64,000 nt of DNA from Trematomus loennbergii (taxonomy: Eukaryota > Chordata > Actinopteri > Perciformes > Nototheniidae). The DNA is taken from NCBI GenBank assembly GCA_012861695.1, contig JAAOOA010000026.1:21880001-21944000 (forward strand). The letters are read 5' to 3'. Made by a program: the position numbers and the translations under genes. Of the stretch, positions 53,351 to 64,000 are shown piece by piece. The notes under the pieces were generated by a model. It did not search any database, was not told the origin of the DNA, and worked only from the letters and a program-made list of their open reading frames with translations. Position 1 is the first letter of the stretch; each line of letters begins with the position of its first letter.

Positions 53351-53848
53351 CTTGTAGGCATGTGGAAAAAGTACTTGCACTTAAGTAAACGTAGAAGCAC
53401 CAGAGTGTAGGAATACTCTGTTACAAGTAAAAGTCCTGTAATCAAAATGTTACTCAAGTAAAAGTAGACAATTATTAGCATACAAATATACTTAAAGTAG
53501 CCTACCAAAATAAGTACTGCATATTGGCCCATTTCAGAATAATATATATTATATGTTTTGATTTTAAGGTATGTAAAGTGTTGAACAAGCTGGTAAAGGT
53601 GGAGGTAATAACGTTGTATACTGCAGGGTAGCTTTTAAGTGTTGATTATATTTCACATCATTAATCCAAATCTGGAAAGTAGCTTAATGTATTAGATAAA
53701 TGCAGTGGAGTAAAATGACATGATTAACCTCTGAATTGAAGTGCAGTAGAAGTACAAAGTAGCACACAATTGAAATACTGCAGTAGTACACACATTTCTA
53801 CTTAAATACCGTACTTGAGTAAATCCACTTAGTTACTTTACACCACCG
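53351..53848. mobile_element. hAT-like AAGTAC element in efna5 intron 1
   Basis: An 8-bp direct repeat, CTCGCAGG, lies at 53343-53350 and 53849-53856. The 498-bp body matches the copies at 24.6 and 43.3 kb, with GGCCCATTTCAGAATAATAT, ACATCATTAATCCAAATCTG and TTAGTTACTTTACACCAC in the same order. The left terminus is more degraded. This copy has no secondary insertions and shows the intact site into which the 24844 MITE jumped elsewhere. Confidence 0.8.
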
Positions 53849-53924
53849 CTCGCAGGTGGTTTTCTCTCTCTTGGCCTCCACACAGTTCCCAAAGTCTGGT
53901 TTCTTGGCTGCCATGCTGCCCCCC

Positions 53925-54010
53925 ATCCAAGTGTTACCCCCCCCCCCTCCCCCCATCCAAGTGTTACCCCCCCCCGCTCCCTCCACCTCCTCCGCCCCCC
54001 CCTCCCGGCC
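53925..54010 (+). repeat. C-rich tract with duplicated CCATCCAAGTGTTACC unit
   Basis: Two tandem units of CCATCCAAGTGTTACC are separated by runs of C, followed by CCTCC-rich sequence. It is low-complexity DNA within the intron. Reading frames across it are artefacts. Confidence 0.85.
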
Positions 54011-56773
54011 CACGCTGGGGCGAACAATAAGGGGGTACACAGGGGTATTTCAGCCGCGGCCAAGGCCCAGCGTGGCGCTCGCTCTTGTGAGAGATCCACA
54101 CATGCTGAGGTCACACACTTGGTAGAAACCAGGCGAGTTGCGGGTTAAGCAGCACAGAGGGGACCGTTGTCAGGGTCAAAACCGGGGCAGTACCGCCGGC
54201 CATGGGGCCCGGTGACGGCCCCGGCAAGGCACCCCGCCTGGGCTTTGTCTCCACAGAATGGGGGCTAAATAAATGAGTAACTCTAAATGACTGTCTCCTT
54301 TTCTCATTCATGACTTTAATCTAAACCTGACCCCGGCTGTATAATGTAAGACAGGGCCGCTCTTAAAGCCTGGGGCCCCTGACCTGCAGCAGAACCTATA
54401 ACAGTATTCTACACAAGCATGCGGGCCCCGGCATCCCTGCTGTTTAATGTATCCATACAGAACATTGGAGCACTGGGAACCTGCTGTGGTACAGTCCCAA
54501 CTTCCAGATGAGCTCCCCCCCCCCCCTCTTCTGCCTCCTCCGCTGCATATTTGACCAAAGTGGAGAAAATGGCATCCGGAGTAGCGGTCCATACTCAGCC
54601 ATTCATGAAATCCCCTACAGGAGCTCTGGAATTGAAATGGGAAGTGAATCGTGAAAAATGGAAATGCAAAGTCATTTTCATGTTTTTCTATTGTTTCAAA
54701 AGGGGCTTAAAGGCAGCATTTTTTATAGTAATTTAGATAAACGTGCATCCATGTTTGCTGTGCTTTCATCTCAGGGAAACATCTTCCTGCGCTGATGCTT
54801 GTTGCAGATTAGGTGCAGGCGAGCAGCACTCTGAGCGCAGGAGGAGGAGGGATTTACAGCCTTGAGGATGGTTCAGTTTGAAAAGCTTCCACAGTGACAG
54901 CAAGCCGCTGTGCTTGTATAAGCTACTTAATAAAATTAAATGCAACTCCAGTATCACGGAGCCTTGTTAGAAAGAATCTAGATTTGAAAAAGTGAGTCTT
55001 TGTGGCTATTTTTGATGCCATTTTAATGCGTTCTTTAAGCAAAAACAAGAAAAAGGGCTTCAGATAATTTTGCCATTTGGTATTTATCTGTAAAATATAT
55101 TTGTTGCACTGTGAAAGCTCTTGCATTGTTCAGTCTACTCTAGAGTCAGTCCATTAGTTGAAGTGTGCAGAGTTGCTATGCAGGTTTGGAAAGTTGTACA
55201 ATGCTCCTACTTTGCATATACTCAAATGTATTTTCACAAACATCTGTAGAGTACTGTATGTGACAAAACTGTTTTGTGACTCCTTTTTAGTCGTAGACCT
55301 AGAAAGGTTTCACATATTGTGATCAAAGAATGATGAATAGTAATTTGTACTGGCTGTACTAGAAGGTATTGCTAGCAGCATCTACAGCGTTTACTTATAA
55401 ATCACATGAAGGGCTTGGTTATGTTCTACTTCATGAAAGTTAATGCAGATTCAGTTATTCATGTTAATAAATAACTGTTGTAAAACTATTTTAAAAGTAC
55501 TTTTAAAGCAATTCACAATTATATAAACCACTTATTTGCCTTATAAGAAGAGATTAAAGGAATTTAAATAAACAATTGTCCTGTTAGCGTGATCAAAATA
55601 GGGCTGCAACTCACGTTGATCATTTTTTAGATCAATATATTGATTGATTGGTCTATAAAGTGTCAGAAAATAGTGAGAGATGTCTTTTAACGTCTTGTTT
55701 TGTCAGTCCAAAACCCAAGAATATAACTTTTATTTGATACAAAGCAAAAAAAGCAGGAGAAATAACATATTTGAGGCTGAAAACAACATTTCACGTCATT
55801 TTCTACCCTAATTCAGGATTATTTTTCTGTTTATCGACAGTTAGTTCACTTATTCTGCAGATCTAGATCAATAAATAGCTTTTAACAACTGCATTTACCA
55901 TTAATAGAGTCATTTGTGACAGCATATAAAGCCTGCATTAAGTAAGCTTTATAAGAAAGTGGCACCAAGACAAAACCCATAAATAAAAACTGTAGCATTT
56001 CGTGGTGGAACAGCTCATGTAAGAAAAATGAGTCACAGATGTTTCTTGTCAGCTTCGCCGTCTGTGTCGGCGAACCAAACGATGGAATAAGTGTATGAGG
56101 GGTATTTACTGCTGCTCTGACAAGGAGCTATTAGTGAATTCCCAGCTCACCAGCTATTTAGCTGCTTCATTAAAACCCACCCGGGTCCATATGGTCCGCA
56201 CGCAGCCGTTGCCGTGGCCCAAGGTGTTTATTTGTTGCTGATAGGTGGGATCAACAGAGAATCGGGGCCGGGCTCTGTCCATAATCTCCCAAGCTGTTTG
56301 TGTCTCCGACGCCATGGAAACTGATACCCCTCGTCATCAAAGACCCTCATTGGGTGGGACTAAGGAGCTGACAGCTGGGGAGAGAGGGATTCCAGGATTC
56401 AGGGAGTGCACTGTCACCCCAGGGGTTTCCTTTAATCCCTGATAATGCCCATCCAAATCTTCCCCCAGCAGATGCAACATATTTCTCCATAAGACAATCA
56501 AAGAATGGCCTGTTTGCATGTTTGATATAAGTGTGGGTATTATCATTTAAAGAGATTTTAAGCCTGGCGGCCGATTGTTCCAGGACCGAGGACGTAGTGG
56601 AACAGGCTGGTTGGGCCAGCTTCTTTGCTAATAAACTTCTTGGCACTATAAACTGAAGCCATTTATATGACCTTAGATTAAGGCTGCTTTGCCAAAGTTA
56701 GGGTTAGGGTTCCTTAATTAAGTTGGACATTGGTCTAAAATGATCTTAAAGACTAAAATGTATCAGTGTTGCA

Positions 56774-57270
56774 TAGGGTTGCAAAATTCCGGGAATTTTC
56801 AAAGATGGAAACTTTCCATGGGAATTAACGGGAATTTATGGGAATAAACTGGGAATTTTCAAAATTGAAGGTTGGCTCTTCATAGGGAACTTAAATATAG
56901 TTGGGGAAAGTATATTTTAGCATAATCTTGACTCAAACAAACAGATGCCATTCAAGTACACTTGAATATCCATGCCATAGCACACTGTTTACTGCATGGC
57001 TATTGAGACCACACCCCCAGGCACTGTGCATTCCTCCATCACATGCACATGAGATTTAACTCAACATTCCTGTTTTCGTTCTTCAATTAAACAAATAAGT
57101 TCAATAAAATACTTTTAACATTTTTTTTTTTTTAAATCTGTTGAAATGTCATGTTTTTTGTTTAATTTTGCATCTAATATTTCCAAAATTCCCCAGCTTA
57201 ACTTCCCATGGAAACTTTCCAGAAACTTTCCGGAAATTTACCGGAAATGTTCCGCCCCTTTACAACCCTA
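56774..57270. mobile_element. hAT MITE in efna5 intron 1
   Basis: GTGTTGCA occurs exactly at 56766-56773 and 57271-57278. Between them the 497-bp element starts TAGGGTTGCAAAATTCCGGG and ends TTTACAACCCTA. Subterminal GGAAACTTTCCATGGGAA and its inverted counterpart (TTCCCATGGAAACTTTCC) extend the inverted repeat, and TTCCGGGAA/GGGAATTT words recur. TAGGG ends and the 8-bp duplication fit the hAT superfamily. A T-run lies at 57121-57133. Non-coding. Confidence 0.88.
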
Positions 57271-60200
57271 GTGTTGCAAGGGATGACCTTTCTGATGTAC
57301 TGTCAAAGGTACAATGATTGATTCTTAAGCTAGAATATTGACAGCAGTGACAGAAACCTATAAGTACCAACAAAATTGATCTCAGTAAAAAGACTAGCGA
57401 CTAAGCGTTTTCTTGATGCCTTTGAGAAACAGGATATTTATATAGAATGTTTGTTATCCCATGGGAGAAGACTATAGTTTAAGTTCTGGTTGAGTTTCCG
57501 ACATGGCATGCTTCAGGGTGTTAAATCGGACTTCTCTGATGAACCACACTGTCTTACCCCTCTCCGTTTCTGGACATACTTGAAGTAGAACCTCAGACAT
57601 TTGAGAAGACACTTGCACACATTTCTCCTTCTGTTTGCTTTTCTTACTCTTGCTCTCTTTTTAATCTCCACTTAAAGAAACAATGCTCCATTTTGCTCTT
57701 GGTGGCGAGCTGATGTTGTGATAGTTTCCCAGTGGCATTGTGAGTTGCCCCGTTCACATTGTTCCCAGTGTTTACCCTCGCTTTCCCCTCTCAGCCTTTT
57801 CCCGACTCCCTGCCGCTTGGTTCCGCTTGGATTAAAAACGGACACAAAAAAAGGCAACCACGTCCAAATATTGACTGGGTCTCAGGACCGCAGCCCTCTC
57901 CCAGCGCCGCCACAGAGCCCCTGAAAGGACGCCATTGTTTCCGCTCGTACTCAGCGGCCCATAGCCGGCTTTAAGCTGTGCGGGGAGACAGACTGGGAGA
58001 AGAAGAGGTGGTTGTGGAGAGTGTGCATATGTTATATGAGGTGGGACAGGGGGATTATAACAGGGAGGGACAATACAGTGCGGGGGTGGGAGAAACTTCC
58101 TCATAAGAGGCCAGAGGCTACGACAGGGGAACAGTGTGGGTCCTGGGGTGGGGTCAGAACCAATGTATCCACCCTGAGGAAGTGTCAATCTCAAAAGGCA
58201 TCAAAGAGATCTGACAGAATGTGATTTCCTGCAGAGAGGGCTCAGAAAGTATCAATAAACACAGGATGAGAAGCTTCTTATCTGAGGTTTACCTTTCATT
58301 TTATTACAAAGTGCAGGAGCATTAAGCCTCCTGACAGCACTTCAGTCTCTCAGAGCCTGAAATGAAAGAGCGTCACATCAGGGATAGGAAATCACTTCCT
58401 CATATCATGTCAGTTTCCTACCACTCTGTGTTCTTTAATCAGTGGTACCTTACAAAATGCACTTAATAAGCCCTCAGCTACATTTGTGCAGAGGGGGAAG
58501 TGGTCCTGTGGAGACGCCCGTCATTCCTCATGCTCTCTACGACCCTAGCCCTGCAGAGAGGAGATGCCCTGCCCGCCCTTTACGCTCTGACTAATAAGAC
58601 GAGGCCCTCAGGCTGCTGGAGGCCTGACTGACAGGAACTAGTGACGGGAGGTTACTAATAAGGACGGACCTTTTATTACTTTACGGCAATGTTCCTTTGA
58701 AGAACTAGCACAACAAAAGCACTGAGATTACAATCACTGTGTTCAAGTTGCCGCTGGTCTTCTGTTTTGCAGTTTTTATTGCTCATCACAATGATTTAAA
58801 TGTCTTTTGTCAGTTTTGTAGGGCTAACATTCAGATTTTTCTGTAGTAGGAACAACACATTGGCAAATGCATCATGATAACCTCAACCAGGTTGGATTAG
58901 GAGTCGATTTGCTTCAACAATCTTCTAAAACTGTGTGTCAGAATATAAATATTAAGGTATAATGCTATGTTAAGTCAAATCTTAAGCCTACTATTGCTAA
59001 AATGAATTGAAAAATGGCAATTTGACTCAAAGTACTCAAATGTACAAATTTGAATTTGAAGTGAAATAATTTGCCCATTCAGTTTGATCCTTTCAACACG
59101 TTTCTGATACAAATTAATTTGTGTTAAGAATTTCCTAGTAATGAGTCTCTGCTGTTCGAAGAAGGAAAATGACTGATTTAAAATCTAGAATCTAGAAAAT
59201 GTTATTTAGCAGAAGTGAAAAGTTCTGCAAACGGTGTGCATGATACTTAAACATGCCCATCAACTTTCTCTTAAGCATTTTTTTAGGACTAAATATATGC
59301 ATCTTGAAACTAAAAATAAAGCAGAAAATCCCAGAACTAGAATAAAAAACACATTTGAATCTAGATATTAATTTACGGAAAATATGTCAACCAGTTTCAA
59401 GAATGTTTTTTAGAACATATTTTGGGTATCTTGAAAGAATAGAGAATCCGATAAATAGAAAATTATTGAAATGTAATAATTTGCCAATTTGATCCGCTTA
59501 AGGAAATCAATGTGTCTCATAAATGTTTAGATTTAACCAACTTGTTACAAGAATTTTCTAGAATGAATATGTTGGAAGAAAAACGAAATATTATACATTT
59601 CTGCACTAGAATCAAGAAAGATCACATTTGAATTGAGAAATTGTATGAATAACAGATACAAAACACTCAAAATCCAATTCTTACATTTTTATTTATTTAG
59701 AAAACCTTTACAAAATACATCAGTCGTATGATTATCACAACTATTTCGACACATTCTAATTTCCAGAGTCAATCCTAAATGATTTCATCTAAAAGGTAAA
59801 TTTGACTTGTATCTAGAAAATCCACTACTCCTTGAAACAGGTTGAAAGGAGCTTTCTGTACTGGCAGATTTATTTTACTTGGCTAAGAAAACAAAACTTT
59901 TATGACCAAAGTGATAAGATCTGTGAAGAGATACTCTGTGAGTTTAGCATCCTGTGTTTGATATGCGCGGCAGTCAATGGATTAGCGGGGGTAGACTCTT
60001 CAGGCCTGATCTCGCAGTCTCACTCCGCTGCACAGAGCTTCACTTTTCTGCAGTTTTAATCTTTAGTGGGGCTTTTTTTTTGTGTACGCTGTTTAAATGT
60101 GAGTGGTGAAATGGCATCCCCCGTGTCTTTGTAGGCACCGGTGAGGGTATTAGGAAAGAGGCTCTAAGGGGCTTAAGAGGTCAGCCCTCCCTTTGTGTGG

Positions 60201-63059
60201 AGACACAAAACACTTCCTGTGGGACCCTTCACCCCTCTCTGTTCTCCCCTCAGAAAGCCAGGGCCTGCCTGACCATTCACATTAATCAGCCTTAGCTCCT
60301 AATGACTGCGGTAAAGCTTCTGAAAACGGCTTCTAAAAAGGTCCTAAAGAGCCACTAAGCTGCTAACAGACAGGGCAAGGCTGCCGCTGCTGTTTGTAGG
60401 GCATCACACAGTATCAAAGAGCGCAGGGTGGGAGCCTGGCCGTGCTGCAGACCCTTTATAGTTCCTCAACAACAACACTATGAGTTTTTGTAGCTTTTCA
60501 TGGACTGTTGTGGAAACAAGAATCAAAGGAATGTGTGTCTTATACTTTGTTGTATGCTATTGAATGGCTGCACTGTAAAAAACGAAATGTTACCAAGAAT
60601 GGTCTAAAAGTCGTCTTTTCTGTTTTTAGAACGTACACACATAGTTTTGACTTTTTTCAACATCAAGGGTTGGAGTTAGGGTTAAGGGTTTCTTGCAAGA
60701 TATTTCTAGAAACACATTGAAAACCGATTCACACTGACAGGTATAGTTTTATTTTTCAGACTTTTAAGAGAAATAACTATATTTTTTGTTGTGTAGAAGT
60801 TCTACACCGTTTTTCCAAAAAGAGTAAAATGAGTCCCAGTTATTTCTCTCACATGTAAGCTACTATAAGGTCATTTTGGACTAAAATCGCTTTCAAATGT
60901 GGTTTGACTGTTAACTGATGTCAGTACACACTGTCTCTTCTGCTAAGACAAATGGAGGTAATAAAAAAGTTGGCACGTCTGAAGATTGGAATTGTATACG
61001 ATTAGAGCTGAAATGTCAATTGGCTCAAATTGTCGAATTTTGTCAGCGGGGCCAAACCTCTGAGTAAATGGTTCTGGAAGTGTCTATTTGGGTCAGTGCG
61101 GCTTTGGAGGCAGGCCCGAAACTAAAAGTATGTGTTCCTGGTCGTCAGGGCAATATTTCCTGATTATAAATGGCTGCTGACTCTTAGCGTTTTGTTTATC
61201 TTGGAAGAAATTAGACAAAGCTGAAGTGTGAGTGCATTGCTTTTCCAGTCAAGGGTGTGTGAATCATGTGTGATTCACGACGTGAGCATGTAGATTTTCA
61301 GATTTCCTTTCAGCCACGAAGACAAACCAAAACATCTCTGATGAAGCAAAATATGTTTTTTGTTGCCGTCGTCTAATTGCTTTTGTTTCTCAGTTCAAAC
61401 ATCTCATGTAGTCATTCGGGTATGTGGGTTTATCTTATTCCAGTTTGGAGCAAAACCACAACAAGGTTTGAGCTTGTTTCAGAGTTTTCCAACCTCCCGT
61501 GGTGCAAAATATTAAACGACGATTGTGATGTATCTGCGTGTGAAGAACAGTTGTTGTAGCATGAACTTGGTGTGACTTTGCAAGACCTTTCGTGTGGCTC
61601 TCTGGTCCGCCGGGACTCAAAGTGTTTCCTCCTGTTGGATTTCAGCACACTTGGTGCTTTGGGACGCATGAAATATTAAAAAAGCTGTTTGTGATCTCAC
61701 GATAGAGCTTGGACAAACCTTCACACGCAACCAGGAGAGAATCCAGGTCAGGACCGCCACGACTTTAATAGAGGGGTCGACATTACGTTGTTTTTCTTCA
61801 CAAGTTATTTTCCTGGCCTGAGTTCTTTGATGATGAATGACTGCGATTAAATTTTTGGGTGTTTTATCAGCGAACACAACTTGAGTGCAGGGTCATTAAT
61901 TGAAATCAGACTGCCAAGATCTGAGCACTTCCCGCAGACGTGGCTGACTTCTCCTCCTCGCCTTTCCACTGCTGTGTGGCGGAGCGGGGAGAACCAGGCA
62001 GCCATTTTCCAAATTCGACTCCATTTTGTTTCAAGAGTAAAAAAAAAAGTAGGTTACGAATCCTGGGACGTCGCATGAGCATCATCTGATCTCTTCTGAT
62101 CCGGCTCTCAACTACTGTAAAGAGAAACACTCCTTCTACACACATAAGGGACTCAATTGAAGTCAATTATTTCAACCATAGTGTTGGTAAAGTCTGAAAT
62201 ATCTAAAATTGGGAAAATTCTATAAAGGAAATGTAAATATTTTAACCGTATATGCTTTTAAAAAAAGTTGTTTTAATATCTAGTCTACCGGCTTTTTACT
62301 TGTTTATATTTTCAAGTAATTCCAAAATGTACTTATAGACAAATTTAACAAATCTACATCAATGACTTTCAATATAATTACATGAACAATTCTAAAAAAA
62401 TACTAATCAAGTTAAAGTATTCATTCTGCTTGAAGAGTTTTTACTTTTGTTAACATTATTTGGGTTTTTAGTGGAAAAATATATGAATTTAGAAGAAATT
62501 CTGAAGATTTGAAGGATCTTAAAACATTTGTGTCGAGGTTGAAAAATCAAGGCTAAATTTCGGGGCGAAACAAGAAGCAGTTCTGTAAAAATAAAAGGAA
62601 AAAAGCTAAATATTCTATTTATTACTGGAATTTATATAGATTTGTTTTTACCATCATCTCAAATCACTTTCTGATCATAAAACTGTTTGGAAAACTTGAG
62701 GTCAAAATCAGAAATTCAAGATAAAATTATTAAAACTTACATTTAGCTAATTTCAGAAGTTATTAGGATAATTGGTTTTGTCTTTTCTGGCTTAGATTGA
62801 TGTAATTCTTGAAAAAGTAAAGCCGTCTATTTTTTTTCACGGATTTCTAAGAAATATCCTCAACAACAGCAACAACCCAACCAAAATCAATAAACATGTT
62901 TAATAATGCAAATTATGTGTCACAAGTTAGTCTATCATGAATAAGAAAAAACATATTTAATTATCCCTAAATAAGGTTTAATGTCTTTGCTGAGTCGGCC
63001 ATTTTGCATGGAGGTGCAACACTGATTGACCCCCTAACACGCTGATATTGCACACGCTG

Positions 63060-63480
63060 CGATGTATTTTGTTTTTGCACCAACCCGTCGATGTGTGCCA
63101 TCCCCGGCCGCCCCGTTAGGAGCTGGCAACCTGGCCCTGCTCGTATCACTGCTCGCAGCGCGGCATGCTGGGAACACGCTGGGCAGACGCTGCGAGCGCT
63201 CGCTGCTGATGATCCCCTTTTATGTCTTGGCCCCAGCAGGGCCCAGAGTTATTCTAGTGCATAATTGATGGAGGAGTTAGAATAGCAGAAGTAATGCGAT
63301 GAGAGGGTGCAGCCAAGCGGAGCGAGGGATCGCGTGCGTGGGCTGCAAACATTGAAGGGGACGAGAGGAGGGCATCTGGCGTAACAGGTCCCAGCGCTGA
63401 GTCGACACTGAATATGTCAGCGTCTCAGCCAATCAGAGCGCTCCTCTTCCCGCCAATCAGATGTCTGCAGCTGAGTGGAG
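63060..63480 (+). promoter_or_regulatory. GC-rich block with paired CCAAT boxes in intron 1
   Basis: The block is clearly GC-richer and more CpG-rich than the flanking AT-rich intron. It contains AGCCAATCAGAGCGCTCCTC followed about 15 bases later by CGCCAATCAGATG, two canonical NF-Y sites in the same direction, and several GCGAGCG/CGCTCGC words. It could be an enhancer or alternative promoter. This is inference from composition and motifs only. Confidence 0.3.
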
Positions 63481-64000
63481 TACTACGCTCTCATGAATCA
63501 GACTCTTCTCCTTCTTTTTTGATGTTTTAAAGCTGATTCTGATGTTAAGTTAAGATAATTATTTTACTGGAGATTCCTCTTTACCTAGAAAGGAATGTTG
63601 TAAATCACCTCGGGGGTGTCTTTGGCCTCAGAAGGCTTTCTTTGTCCCTGTAGTGGATTTTTGCCATGACAGGGTGGATATCGCACCTATACGAGGTGCT
63701 ACAAAGAGAAACTAATGGCCCAACAAGCCGTATTGTCTGTTCAACAAAAGAGACCAGGTCACCTGTCCTGTCCTGCTTCAAAGAGACTGCAGGACACGGA
63801 GGGACGGGTTTCACCCTTCCCCCTAAGTCCCCTGAAGTTTCACTCTGATTTAATGTCTTTAATGTCATAAAGTCTATTTTTTTTTTTCAAGCAAATAAAA
63901 GGCTATGTTTGAAATTAATATTGGTAGGGAAAAAAGATACAAGATACAAGTAGTACTTTATATTTGAAATGTAAAGAATAAAAAAGCCCATTAGTTAGTT

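Larger units (their letters stand above)
52225..64000 (+). other. efna5: efna5 intron 1 (runs past the window end)
   Basis: At least 11.8 kb follow the exon-1 donor with no sign of exon 2, which should encode the central ephrin domain. A very long first intron is known for this gene in other vertebrates. The intron contains two hAT-like insertions (53351-53848, 56774-57270), C-rich low-complexity sequence (53930-54010) and AT-rich stretches. GC-richer blocks that could be regulatory lie near 54120-54260, 57700-58200, 58500-58680, 60060-60420 and 63060-63480. No internal exon is supported. Confidence 0.7.

Noticed and set aside
53798..54125. Gly- or Pro-rich frames
   Set aside because: They are caused by C-runs and a duplicated CCATCCAAGTGTTACC unit in the intron.
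56697..56714. GTTAGGGTTAGGGTTCC as an interstitial telomere
   Set aside because: There are only two units and no longer array. The few similar motifs elsewhere sit in diverged repeats.
57672..58224. Several frames of 60-120 residues as an efna5 exon 2
   Set aside because: None contains ephrin-domain motifs such as the conserved cysteines and D-Y-L-D-x-x-C-P, and none has suitable splice borders.

Overview
This window looks like teleost (ray-finned fish) nuclear DNA. It is AT-rich and gene-poor, with long (CA)n/(GT)n microsatellites, introns with GT/AG borders, several small non-autonomous DNA transposons and 3' tails of non-LTR retrotransposons of kinds abundant in fish. It is not bacterial: there are no operons, CRISPR arrays or prokaryotic genes, and almost every short open frame is a by-product of repeats.

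Only two host genes can be supported. At the left end (1253-2837, + strand) is a five-exon remnant of a fish group B scavenger-receptor-cysteine-rich (SRCR) receptor laid out as SRCR, SRCR, Ig-like, membrane segment, cytoplasmic tail. Its splice sites are intact, but four of the five exons carry a stop codon or frameshift, so it reads as a pseudogene. At the right end (52100-52224, + strand) is the first coding exon of an ephrin-A5 gene (efna5), encoding the signal peptide and the first residues of the ephrin domain. Its 5' flank lies around 51.3-52.1 kb, and its first intron runs off the end of the window. No second exon is visible.

The roughly 49 kb between them is gene desert filled with mobile DNA. 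(a) A TTAA-flanked, piggyBac-like non-autonomous family has seven copies, at 13.9, 19.6, 20.4, 21.95, 31.0, 33.9 and 43.4 kb. It has two or three internal core types, and most copies carry a full CRE palindrome. (b) A second TTAA-flanked family has copies at 35.8 and 48.9 kb. (c) hAT-like elements with 8-bp target duplications lie at 24.6, 26.1, 43.3, 53.35 and 56.8 kb. (d) A CpG-rich 310-330 bp element occurs in opposite orientations at 9.9 and 46.4 kb. (e) A 958-bp foldback element with 52-bp inverted ends lies at 49.9 kb. (f) A 5'-truncated LINE reverse-transcriptase fragment sits inside one of the piggyBac-like copies. (g) There are several LINE/SINE tails and two tracts of a degenerate ACAAAGAGAC minisatellite. 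Insertions are nested in several places (20.4-22.6, 24.6-25.7 and 43.3-44.9 kb), which gives a relative order of events.

I found no convincing new biological system. The most informative items are the uniformly disabled but splice-intact SRCR receptor, the nested transposon blocks, the foldback element, and the promoter-like CCAAT/CRE/TATA order carried by the dispersed piggyBac-like copies. Family names for mobile elements rest on target-site and terminal-repeat patterns read by eye, without any library search.
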